Positions 16,801 through 23,751 of a stretch of 64,000 bases of DNA are shown here, one piece after another. Position 1 is the first letter of the stretch. Each line of letters begins with the position of its first letter. Source of the DNA: Polyangium jinanense (GTDB lineage Bacteria > Myxococcota > Polyangia > Polyangiales > Polyangiaceae). The stretch covers positions 62,001 to 126,000 of the forward strand of contig NZ_JAGTJJ010000018.1 in the NCBI RefSeq assembly GCF_028435365.1, written 5' to 3'. The translations under genes were made by a program, and so were the position numbers. Under the pieces are notes generated by a model that made no database searches, was not told where the DNA came from, and saw only the letters and a list, made by a program, of their open reading frames with translations.

Positions 16801-18696
16801 CACCGTCAGATCGCCCGTCGCCGAATACGGCGAGCCCGCCAGGTTCAGCGTCGTATTCGTCCACAAGGTTCCGAGCAGCCCGCTCGTCGGGTCACTCGTG
16901 TACGGCAGCGCGCCGATGTCACCGCCCATCTCACCGGCGAAGCGGCACGGCGAGTTCGACGTGATCCGCAGGTTCGACGGCGCCGACGTATACAGCGGGT
17001 TGCTGCTGAACGCCCCCGTCCCCGCCGTCACGCTCGAATAATTCGTCGAGTTCCCCCACACGTTGGAATACGTGACCACGGCGTTCGTCGCGCCCTGCCC
17101 CGTCTGCCGGTACACGCCCGTCGAATTGTTCGTCACGATCGAGTTCTTGACGTTCAACGTCGCGCTCGACCCCGTCGCCGCGTACACGCTGGCTGCGGTG
17201 CCGTTCCCGTTCATCGTCGTGTTCGTCACGTTCACCGTGACGGTCGAGGAGTTCGACGTGTCCACTCGCACGCCGTCGTACGAGTTGTTCCGGACAATCG
17301 AATTCGTGAGCGAACCGCTGCCCTTCTGGACGAAGTAGGCGCCGTAATAGTTCGTGTGCAGCGTGATACCGTCGATCGCTTGCGTCCCGTCCGGGATCCA
17401 CAGGCCGTAAAACGCCTCCGTGATCACCGCGTTCGACAGCACGTTCCCCGTCGACGACGCGAACAGATGCACGCCCCACCATTGCGCCGTGCCCGTCGAC
17501 GACGACTCCAGCAGCACCGGCTGCGCGACCGTCCCGCCGGCCTTCAGCGTGCCCTTCACGAGCAGTTCCACTTCCGTCGTGTCGGCCCCCGCCCCCATCG
17601 CGTCCGTCGTCGCGAACCGCACCACGACGCCGGGCTCGATCGTCAACGTCACCCCGGGCGCCACCGTCAGATCGCCCGTCGCCGAATACGGCGACCCCGC
17701 CAGGTTCAGCGTCGTATTCGTCCACAAGGTTCCGAGCAGCCCGCTCGTCGGGTCACTCGTGTACGGCAGCGCGCCGATGTCACCGCCCATCTCACCGGCG
17801 AAGCGGCACGGCGAGTTCGACGTGATTCGCAGGTTCGACGGCGCCGACGTATACAGCGGGTTGCTGCTGAACGCCCCCGTCCCCGCCGTCACGCTCGAAT
17901 AATTCGTCGAGTTCCCCCACACGTTGGAATACGTGACCACGGCGTTCGTCGTGCCCTGCCCCGTCTGCCGGTACACGCCCGTCGAATTGTTCGTCACGAT
18001 CGAGTTCTTGACGTTCAACGTCGCGCTCGACCCCGTCGCCGCGTACACGCTGGCTGCGGTGCCGTTCCCGTTCATCGTCGTGTTCGTCACGTCCACCGTG
18101 ACGGTCGAGGAGTTCGACGTGTCCACCCGCACGCCGTCGTACGAGTTGTTGCGGATGATGGCGTCGACCAGGCTCCCGCTGCCCTTGTTGAGGAAATAGA
18201 CGCCGTAATAGTTCGTGTGCGCCGTGAGGCCGTTCAACGTGAGCGCGCCGTCGCTCACGCGGATGCCGTACGACGCGTTCTGCACGACGAGCCCCGTCGT
18301 CGTCAAGACGGCCCCGGCCGTGTCGACGACAACGCCGTACCACTGCGCCGTACCCGTCGTCGTGGACCGAAAGTTCACCGGGTTCGCCGCGGTCCCCTGC
18401 ACCTCCAGCGTGCCGCGGATCGTCATCTCGACTTCGGTGGAGTCGATGCCCGTCATCAGGCCGTCGGTCGTGGCGAACTGCACTTCGACGCCGGCCTGGA
18501 TCGTGAGCTTCGAGCTCGCAGGGACGATGATGTCTCCCTGCACGAGGTAGGGGCTTCCGGCCACGGTCCACGTCTGGTTGACGATGTTGCCGCCCGGGAT
18601 CGTCGTCGCGGCCTGGGCGGCGCGTGGACACGCGAGCAAAATCACGGCCCATAAAAGGGCGATCAAGGGAAATACGAGCGCTATCGGGCGCTTCAT
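13870..18696 (-). CDS. Giant surface protein: triplicated beta-helix, 19 Cys-rich CGDG repeats, MYXO-CTERM tail
   Basis: A 1608-residue exported protein with ATG at 18696 preceded by GAGGAG. The signal peptide runs to about residue 30 (IALLWAVILLACPRAAQA). Residues about 30-900 are three copies of a roughly 287-residue right-handed parallel beta-helix unit (NNSYDGVRVDTSNSSTVTV, VYAATGSSATLNVKNSIVTN and so on). Residues about 910-1510 carry 19 repeats of the form CGDGxVQxGVEQCDDGNxxNxDxC, the Cys-rich repeat typical of Myxococcota. A Gly-Gly-Ala linker leads to the C-terminal GCGCRTAPGADE, a hydrophobic helix and GRRRKVA, a MYXO-CTERM sorting signal. It should be anchored at the cell surface and stabilised by disulfides. 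It is probably an adhesin or substrate binder; no catalytic motif is seen. Confidence 0.92.
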   Translation of the reverse strand: MKRPIALVFPLIALLWAVILLACPRAAQAATTIPGGNIVNQTWTVAGSPYLVQGDIIVPASSKLTIQAGVEVQFATTDGLMTGIDSTEVEMTIRGTLEVQGTAANPVNFRSTTTGTAQWYGVVVDTAGAVLTTTGLVVQNASYGIRVSDGALTLNGLTAHTNYYGVYFLNKGSGSLVDAIIRNNSYDGVRVDTSNSSTVTVDVTNTTMNGNGTAASVYAATGSSATLNVKNSIVTNNSTGVYRQTGQGTTNAVVTYSNVWGNSTNYSSVTAGTGAFSSNPLYTSAPSNLRITSNSPCRFAGEMGGDIGALPYTSDPTSGLLGTLWTNTTLNLAGSPYSATGDLTVAPGVTLTIEPGVVVRFATTDAMGAGADTTEVELLVKGTLKAGGTVAQPVLLESSSTGTAQWWGVHLFASSTGNVLSNAVITEAFYGLWIPDGTQAIDGITLHTNYYGAYFVQKGSGSLTNSIVRNNSYDGVRVDTSNSSTVTVNVTNTTMNGNGTAASVYAATGSSATLNVKNSIVTNNSTGVYRQTGQGATNAVVTYSNVWGNSTNYSSVTAGTGAFSSNPLYTSAPSNLRITSNSPCRFAGEMGGDIGALPYTSDPTSGLLGTLWTNTTLNLAGSPYSATGDLTVAPGVTLTIEPGVVVRFATTDAMGAGTDTTEVELLVKGTLKAGGTTAQPVLLESSSTGTAQWWGVHLFASSTGNVLSNAVITEAFYGLWIPDGTQAIDGITLHTNYYGAYFVQKGSGSLTNAIVRNNSYDGVRVDTSNSSSVTVNVTNATMNGNGTAASVYAATGSSATLNVKNSIVTNNSTGVYRQTGQGTTTAGVTYSNVWGNSTNYSSVTAGTGCISTNPLYVGAPTNLKLQPSSFCIDVGTAMGAPNKDIEGTIRPLNGDGLNGAEFDMGAYEYAPASVCGDGALGAGEMCDDGVANGQYGKCKADCSGPGPYCGDGLTNGPEQCDDGNASNNDACLATCMAAACGDGFVRTGVEQCDDGNASNTDGCVMGCKTAACGDGYVQAGVEQCDDGNMSNIDVCTNTCKPAACGDGYVQAGEQCDDGNTSNNDACLNACTNPSCGDGYVQTGVEQCDDGNMMNTDACVMGCKNAGCGDGYVQAGVETCDDGNQNDNDACLSTCQAPKCGDGVVQMGVEQCDDGNMNNDDGCLNSCTTAKCGDGYVQTGVEQCDDGNMVNTDACLNSCVQAKCGDGVVRAGFEQCDDGNQSSNDACLNTCVTAKCGDGQTQTGVEQCDDGNVSNTDACLSTCVQASCGDGFLQAGVEQCDDGNASNTDACLNQCVQATCGDGFVQMGVEPCDDGNANDTDACLVGCKAASCGDGFVQSGVEACDDGNMVDDDACRNNCSLPGCGDGIVGPGEACDDGNMSNTDACLGTCLSASCGDGFVQSGVEQCDDANTNDTDGCVSGCKKASCGDGFVEDGVEACDDGNQDDTDGCKNDCSLPTCGDGVVQAGEACDDGNDEDTDTCLSTCENASCGDGFAQSGVEECDDGNQADGDGCSASCADEGQGGAGGGGGAGGGAGGAGGAGGAGGAGGAGGDGGAGGDGGSAGAGGGVTDDGGCGCRTAPGADEGHAGSLLVVLGALGLVLGRRRKVA
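16171..18696 (-). repeat. Three tandem 861-bp repeats inside the beta-helix gene
   Basis: The same landmark (GCTCGARTAATTCGTCGAGT) occurs at 16171, 17032 and 17893, exactly 861 bp apart, which keeps the reading frame (287 codons). The unit between 16171 and 17031 and the one between 17032 and 17892 differ at only scattered bases. The third unit, nearest the signal peptide, diverges in its 5' part. The near-identity points to recent duplication or ongoing gene conversion. Confidence 0.9.
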
Positions 18697-18856
18697 GACT
18701 GGCTCCTCGCAGGAACGTTCGCGCGGGCGCGGGGCACTTTCCCCCTCCAGCCCGACGGTCCCGCGACGCTACCCCAAGCAGTTCTCCGACTCAACGACCT
18801 CCATCGATCCCCGACTTGCCTCCGGGCCGCTTCCGTGCCCCAATGATCTTGAAGCG

Positions 18857-19900
18857 ATGCGCGCAGAAGACGACGAGGAGCCCGGGGAAGAGACGGGCAC
18901 ATTTGGTCCCCTTTTCGACAACCGCGGCACGATGGCCGTTCTCGCCGCGTCCGACGAAAACCTCCCCGCGCCGCCGCCCCGCGCCGCGTTCCTCGTCGCC
19001 TACGACCGGCTCGCCGAGCTCGCCTCCGCGGCGCGAAAGCCCTCGTTCGCCGTCGCGCTCGTCGACCCTCGCGCGCGCCTCGTCGGCGCCGTCCTCTGCG
19101 AGGCGGGCTCGCCGCTCACCATCGGCCGGCACACGAAATGCCGCTTGCAAGTGCCCTCGTCCGCGATCTCGCTGCGCCACATGGCCGGGCTCGTGCTCGC
19201 CGACGGCGGCGCGCCGAAGCTGCAGGTCTGGGACCTCAACACGAAGCTCCCGTTCCGCGCCGAAGACGGGCAGGAAAGCGGCGCGCTCTCCTCCGACGGC
19301 CCCACGTATCTCTCGATCGGCGCATACGCGCTCTGGTTCTTGCCATGCTCGCCGGCCGTCCCGTGGCCCGCGCGCGCGGGCGACGCGTGGACCTCGATGC
19401 CGCCGCGTACGTTCGTCGATCGACGCGCCCCGACCGCGGCCGACAAACGCGCCGGCGTCGACGCATTGCCCCCGCCGCGCCTCCGCGGCGGCCCGTATCG
19501 AGGCCTCGAGGAGCCCTCGCGTGTCACCACGCAGGCCTCGCCGCTCCTGCTCGGCGACGACGAGGAGCCCGAGATCGCCTGGGGCACGATCCGCCTGCAG
19601 GCCGGCATGGCGAAGGCGAAGCGGCGCGTCTCGGCGGAGCGGCTCGAACAAGGCCTGCTCATCGGCCGCTACGAGCGCTGTGGCCTCTCGCTCGGCGAGA
19701 TCGACAGAAACGTCTCCCGCGTGCATTTTCTCCTCGTCCGCATCGGCGCCGACGTCTGGGCGATCGACACGGGCAGCACGAACGGCGTGCGCCGGAACGG
19801 CCGCGCGATCGAGGCCGAGGTGCTGGCCGACGTGGATCGCCTGGAGTTCGGCTCGCGCATGATCCTCGACTGGCAGCGGCTCGAGCATCCGGAGGCGTGA
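18857..19900 (+). CDS. Protein with two FHA domains
   Basis: A 347-residue protein, probably cytoplasmic, that should bind phosphothreonine-containing partners of the many Ser/Thr kinases in such genomes. The first FHA domain (about residues 70-165) has LTIGRHTKCRLQVPSSAISL and RHMAGL. The second (about 235-340) has IGRYERCGLSL, NVSRVHFLL and IDTGSTNGVRRNG and is the better conserved. The first lacks the usual STNG (it reads DLNTKLPF) and may be a degraded phospho-binding site. ATG at 18857 is preferred because the frame upstream is non-conserved and overlaps the promoter of the divergent surface-protein gene. Its stop touches the next start (TGATG). Confidence 0.85.
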   Translation: MRAEDDEEPGEETGTFGPLFDNRGTMAVLAASDENLPAPPPRAAFLVAYDRLAELASAARKPSFAVALVDPRARLVGAVLCEAGSPLTIGRHTKCRLQVPSSAISLRHMAGLVLADGGAPKLQVWDLNTKLPFRAEDGQESGALSSDGPTYLSIGAYALWFLPCSPAVPWPARAGDAWTSMPPRTFVDRRAPTAADKRAGVDALPPPRLRGGPYRGLEEPSRVTTQASPLLLGDDEEPEIAWGTIRLQAGMAKAKRRVSAERLEQGLLIGRYERCGLSLGEIDRNVSRVHFLLVRIGADVWAIDTGSTNGVRRNGRAIEAEVLADVDRLEFGSRMILDWQRLEHPEA

Positions 19901-20892
19901 TGACCGAAGGCATCTCCGCCGTCCCGATCGTGGACCTCGATCCGCTCGTGCGAGGTGGCCCAGACAAACTCATCGCGGCGCGGGCGATCGACCAGGCTTG
20001 CCGCGGCTCGGGGTTCTTTTACGTCGTGGGCCACGGCGTGGACGAGGCCCTCGCAGCGCGCCTCGACGCGCTCTGCCGGTCGTTTTTCGCGCAGGATCTC
20101 GATCGCAAGATGGAGATCCGCATGGAGAAGGCGGGCCGCGCGTGGCGGGGGTATTTCCCTGTCGGCGGCGAGCTCACCTCGGGCAAACCCGACCTCAAAG
20201 AGGGCATTTATTTCGGCGCCGAGCACGGAGGCGACCACCCGCGCGTCCGCGCCCGCGTCCCCCTGCACGGGACAAACCTCTTCCCCGACCTCCCCGGGTT
20301 CCGCGAGGCTGTGCTCGCGTGGATGGCCGAAATGACCCGCCTCGGGCACGTCATCCTCGAAGGAATGGCCCTCGGCCTCGGCCTGCCCGCTTCGTATTTC
20401 GCGGATCGTGTCGCGGCGGATCCCACGATCCTCTTCCGGGCCTTCCATTACCCGCCTCCGGAGGGCGACGCCGAGAGCTGGGGCGTCGGGGAGCATACCG
20501 ATTACGGGCTCCTCACGATCCTGCGGCAGGACGACGCCGGGGGATTGCAGGTGAAATCGGGCGGCCGCTGGATCGAGGCGCCGCCCGTGCCCGGATCCTT
20601 CGTATGCAACATCGGCGACATGCTCGATCGAATGACGGGCGGGCTTTATCGATCCACGCCGCACCGGGTCCACAATCGCTCGGGGAGAAACCGGCTCAGC
20701 TTGCCGTTTTTCTTCGATCCAGGCTGGGACGCGGAGATCCAGGCGATCGATACGAGCCGTGCGGACGGCCGAGCGGACGAGCGGTGGGACCGGCAAAACG
20801 TGCACGAATTTCGAGGAACCTACGGGCAATGGCTCCTCGGCAAGGTCGCGAAGGTTTTCCCGGATCTCGGGCACGCGGCGGGTGTGACATGA
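19900..20892 (+). CDS. 2-oxoglutarate/Fe(II)-dependent dioxygenase, isopenicillin N synthase family
   Basis: A 330-residue non-haem iron enzyme. The iron ligands are His199 and Asp201 (GEHTDYGLLTIL) and His255 (STPHRVHN), and the 2-oxoglutarate anchor is the Arg265/Ser267 pair in RNRLSLPFFF. The N-terminus IPIVDL-type strand (VPIVDLDPL) and GFFYVVGHGV match the family's conserved start. It probably hydroxylates or desaturates a small molecule; the substrate is unknown. Its ATG overlaps the FHA gene stop by one base (TGATG), so the two are co-translated. The creatininase-family gene follows after 156 bp in the same direction. Confidence 0.92.
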   Translation: MTEGISAVPIVDLDPLVRGGPDKLIAARAIDQACRGSGFFYVVGHGVDEALAARLDALCRSFFAQDLDRKMEIRMEKAGRAWRGYFPVGGELTSGKPDLKEGIYFGAEHGGDHPRVRARVPLHGTNLFPDLPGFREAVLAWMAEMTRLGHVILEGMALGLGLPASYFADRVAADPTILFRAFHYPPPEGDAESWGVGEHTDYGLLTILRQDDAGGLQVKSGGRWIEAPPVPGSFVCNIGDMLDRMTGGLYRSTPHRVHNRSGRNRLSLPFFFDPGWDAEIQAIDTSRADGRADERWDRQNVHEFRGTYGQWLLGKVAKVFPDLGHAAGVT

Positions 20893-21048
20893 AATTCTTC
20901 TCGCCTCGCCCCGATTTCCAGAGCTTCCCGGCCCCCCTCGCGGCGAACGCAGAATGCAAGCAAGAGGCCAGGACCGTAAAATTCCGCGTCCTCTCGCGAT
21001 GTCCCAGCGTTCGTGCTATCCGGTAGGGCCTTCGAGAACCACGACCGC

Positions 21049-21840
21049 ATGCGCGCCCGACGCCCTCACATCGCGGAACTCACGACCCAGACCCTGCAAT
21101 CCCTGCTCACGGGTCCCACGCCGCCCGTCGTGCTCGTCCCGGTCGGCTCCGTCGAGCCGCACGGCCCGCACCTGCCTCTCGGGACGGACACGATGATCGG
21201 CGACGCAGTGGCCGATCGCGCCGTTTCTTTGCTCGAAGCGCGAGGGACGGTCGCCCTGATCGGGCCGAGTGTGCCTTATGGAGTCACGCGTTTCGCCGAG
21301 GGTTTCGCCGGCGCCGTCACGGTCACGGAGGAGGCGCTCCGTGCGTTTCTGCGCGCCGTGATCGAGGGATATCTGAAAGCCGGGTTTTGCCATGTTTGCC
21401 TGGTTTCCAATCACCTCGAGCCCGCGCACGACGCCGCGGTGAGGGCATCGATCGAAGGGCTGCCCGCGGGAAGCGCCTCCGTGGCCTCGCCGCTCTCGCG
21501 CCGCTGGGCGCGCACGCTGTCGGCGGAGTTCAAGAGCGGCGCCTGTCATGCGGGGCGGTACGAGACGTCCATCCTGCTCGCGGCTGCCCCGGACACGGTC
21601 GACGAGGCCCGCATGGCGGAGCTCCCTGCGCTCGGAATCAGCCTCTCGGACGGTATCCGTCAGGGCAAGACGAGCTTTCTCGCCATGGGGATCACGGACG
21701 CGTATACGGGCGCGCCTGCCGAGGCCACGGCCGAGGAGGGGCGCGATTCGATCGAGCGCCTGGCGACGATGGTCGTCGGCGAAGTGGAAGACGGTCTCGC
21801 CGCGAAGGCCCTCGGGGGCGAAGCTTCGCGGAGTCCATGA
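21049..21840 (+). CDS. Creatininase-family amidohydrolase with an altered metal loop
   Basis: A 263-residue member of the creatininase/MftE family, usually cytoplasmic metal-dependent amidases. The first metal motif is intact: GSVEPHGPHLPLGTD, with Glu36, His38, His41 and Asp47. HAGRYETS near residues 178-185 provides the last ligand. The central loop is unusual: where most members read NGHGGN, this one reads SNHLEP, keeping the His but losing the Gly-Gly-Asn. Activity may be changed. ATG at 21049 is preferred over the upstream GTG at 21013, which adds a non-conserved tail. A 19-bp gap to the next gene indicates an operon. Confidence 0.83.
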   Translation: MRARRPHIAELTTQTLQSLLTGPTPPVVLVPVGSVEPHGPHLPLGTDTMIGDAVADRAVSLLEARGTVALIGPSVPYGVTRFAEGFAGAVTVTEEALRAFLRAVIEGYLKAGFCHVCLVSNHLEPAHDAAVRASIEGLPAGSASVASPLSRRWARTLSAEFKSGACHAGRYETSILLAAAPDTVDEARMAELPALGISLSDGIRQGKTSFLAMGITDAYTGAPAEATAEEGRDSIERLATMVVGEVEDGLAAKALGGEASRSP

Positions 21841-21859
21841 AGTACCAATAGGGGGGGAA

Positions 21860-22630
21860 ATGACGAAAGCACAGGAGTCCGGCGGCGACGACCGCTGGCA
21901 GCGGACGCTCGTCCAGATGATGCAGGGGCAGGCTTACCGCGAGCTCGCCGCGGCGCACCTTTTCGGCCACGGCCTGCAATTCGTCCCGGAGATGCGCTGG
22001 CGCAAGCTCTTCACCTGGCACATCCGCGAGGAGCTCGAGCACTACGAGGCCGTGGCGCGCATGTACCAGGATTTCACGGGCGAGAGCGTCGAGCCCGTCG
22101 TGAATGCGCGCCTCGCCGAGCGCCCCGTGCCCCTCGCCGCGAGCTTCTACGAGCTCGCGATGGCGCAGTTCCTTTACGACCGCGGCGGCTTCTGGCAGCT
22201 CCGCGAGTACGAGGAATGCAGCTTCGAGCCATACCGCAAGGTGGTCCGCAAGATCGTCGAGGAGGAGCGTGGACACCAGGCGCTCGGCGAGCGGCTCGTC
22301 GTGGAATTGACGCGCACGGGGCGATACGACGCGGACAAACAGATGATTTTCGAGCGATGGCTCAGGCAGGGGCTCCTCTCGTTTGGCCGGCCGGGCAGCG
22401 AGGGGGCGCGATACGCCATCACGATGGGGCTGAAAAAGCGTGATCCCGCGGAGGTGATGCAGGACTTCCTCGACGACATCACCTCGGCGATGCGCCTGTG
22501 CGGCCTCGTGCTCCCGCCGCTCGCCACGCTCGGGATCGAGGGTCCGGAGAAGGTGCACGCGCCTCCGCCGTCGGGGCCCGTGAGCGCCATGCCGCGGACC
22601 GAACGCAGCGCGGGCCAGCCCCCGGTCTAG
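21860..22630 (+). CDS. PaaA-like ferritin-fold diiron protein (phenylacetate-CoA epoxidase family)
   Basis: A 256-residue helical protein with two ExxH diiron motifs: EELEHYEAV (about 57-65) and EEERGHQALGERL (about 133-145), the pattern of PaaA/PaaC-type oxygenase subunits and of MiaE-like proteins. ATG at 21860 follows a run of seven Gs and AA, a good ribosome-binding site. It ends in a Pro-rich tail. The partners that a true phenylacetate-CoA epoxidase needs (PaaB, C, D, E) are not nearby, so it may act alone or with the creatininase-like protein upstream. Substrate unknown. Confidence 0.82.
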   Translation: MTKAQESGGDDRWQRTLVQMMQGQAYRELAAAHLFGHGLQFVPEMRWRKLFTWHIREELEHYEAVARMYQDFTGESVEPVVNARLAERPVPLAASFYELAMAQFLYDRGGFWQLREYEECSFEPYRKVVRKIVEEERGHQALGERLVVELTRTGRYDADKQMIFERWLRQGLLSFGRPGSEGARYAITMGLKKRDPAEVMQDFLDDITSAMRLCGLVLPPLATLGIEGPEKVHAPPPSGPVSAMPRTERSAGQPPV

Positions 22631-23195
22631 CCTCTCCGGCGACGACGGCGGCGCGAATCCGCTGCCATTCCCGATTTGCGCGATTCCGCGCACCGAATAC
22701 CACAATACCATTCGCCCGCGGCATGCGAATGCCTCCACCGAGGACGGCGTGCGGCCGCGCAAAACCCGATTCTCTCGGCGTACCCGCGCGGGGCCGGGTT
22801 CCAGCGCAACGTCGGGCTCCTCCACCGCATCATCCTTTGCGTGCTCGGACCCGTCCTCTTGCCGTTCGAGATCGTCTCCGCTCTGGCGGCGATGGTGTTC
22901 GTCGGCCGTCCGGCATCGCGTGTCGTCGCATTCGTGGGTACGTCCACGCGCGTGGCCCCGAATGCGACGTCGAATGGAGAGGTGGTAACAAAAATCTCCA
23001 GTGCGGCTTGCTTGTCCGAGGTCGCTTGGTAACACTTAATGCATAGGAGCTGCTGACGAGAAGGCGCTCCTGAATGACGCAGTTCGCTTCGGATCGGAGC
23101 GCCCCGCGGAGATGCATTGCGCAGCTCCTCGAAGGCGAGCCAAGTAGCAATAGCTAACGACACACCTGCTTCGATACGGGGGAAAGAAACACACC
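22631..23195. other. Long intergenic region, partly AT-richer
   Basis: 565 bp between the diiron protein and the small secreted protein. The 3' part (about 23030-23180: TAACACTTAATGCATAGG and CAAGTAGCAATAGCTAACG) is clearly AT-richer than its surroundings and probably holds the promoter of the secreted-protein gene. One weak coding candidate lies in the 5' part and is listed separately. Confidence 0.5.
22676..23032 (+). CDS. Weak candidate: small membrane protein
   Basis: A 118-residue frame starting at TTG 22676. Its middle (HRIILCVLGPVLLPFEIVSA and the following LAAMVFVG) is hydrophobic enough for one or two membrane segments, and the third codon positions there are GC-rich as in real genes of this window. 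The two ends look random, no ribosome-binding site is visible, and no family is recognised. It could be a decayed gene. Kept only as a low-confidence call. Confidence 0.22.
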   Translation: MRDSAHRIPQYHSPAACECLHRGRRAAAQNPILSAYPRGAGFQRNVGLLHRIILCVLGPVLLPFEIVSALAAMVFVGRPASRVVAFVGTSTRVAPNATSNGEVVTKISSAACLSEVAW

Positions 23196-23633
23196 ATGAA
23201 GAAGCTGCTTTCGTTTGCGTTCGCCGCCGCGATGATCGCGCCCTCCAGCGCCGCCATGGCCCTCTCGGAGGGAGCCGCGTTCGAGGTCTACGTCAACGAC
23301 GACTTCGCGGGGACGATTTATCCCTACCTTTACAAGGACGCGGGGAAGGCGTGCCTCTACGTGTCCGAGTGGTACAACCAGGGCTACCTCATCAGCGAAG
23401 AGTGCGACCTGCTCGAGCGCAAGACGAAGGGCTACCTGAGCTGCCTCGGCAACAGCTACATCAACTTCCCGACCACGGTCGCGAGCGACGTGTATTGCCG
23501 CGGCTTCAATGACTGGGGCCTCTCGCTCCAGATCGAGTACATGCACGTCGGCGAGCACTACGACGGGTTCGCGGGCGTCGTGAAGTACGCGGGTTACCCG
23601 TACGTCAACACGATCGAGGCCTGGGAGTACTGA
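23196..23633 (+). CDS. Small secreted protein of unknown function
   Basis: A 145-residue exported protein. ATG at 23196 follows GGGGGAAAG. The signal peptide (residues 1 to about 23, KKLLSFAFAAAMIAPSSAAMA) is cleaved after an AxA. The mature part is rich in Tyr and acidic residues (FEVYVNDDFAGTIYPYLYKD) and has five cysteines, likely forming disulfides. I recognise no family. A strong terminator follows and an AT-richer region precedes it, so it is probably a single-gene, well-expressed unit. Confidence 0.8.
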   Translation: MKKLLSFAFAAAMIAPSSAAMALSEGAAFEVYVNDDFAGTIYPYLYKDAGKACLYVSEWYNQGYLISEECDLLERKTKGYLSCLGNSYINFPTTVASDVYCRGFNDWGLSLQIEYMHVGEHYDGFAGVVKYAGYPYVNTIEAWEY

Positions 23634-23675
23634 TATCGCGGTAGGGCCGGCATTCCGGCCTGACGTGGCGAACCA

Positions 23676-23706
23676 CGGGCGCCGCCGCTCACCCCGGCGG
23701 CGCCCG
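23676..23706 (+). terminator. Intrinsic terminator
   Basis: An 11-bp GC stem (CGGGCGCCGCC, 23676-23686, with 23696-23706) and 9-base loop followed by TTTCTCT. It lies 43 bp after the stop of the small secreted protein gene. Confidence 0.8.
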
Positions 23707-23751
23707 TTTCTCTCGGCCATGACCTGAAATCATCCTTTTGCCCGACAGGCG

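Noticed and set aside
13939..18654. A 1571-residue open frame on the plus strand inside the surface-protein gene
   Set aside because: It mirrors the repeat structure of the real minus-strand gene. The amino-acid pattern (Arg/Ala/His-rich) is that of an antisense shadow.
22627..23163. A 178-residue minus-strand frame in the long intergenic region
   Set aside because: No ribosome-binding site, no domain, an Arg-rich end typical of antisense frames, and poor codon bias.
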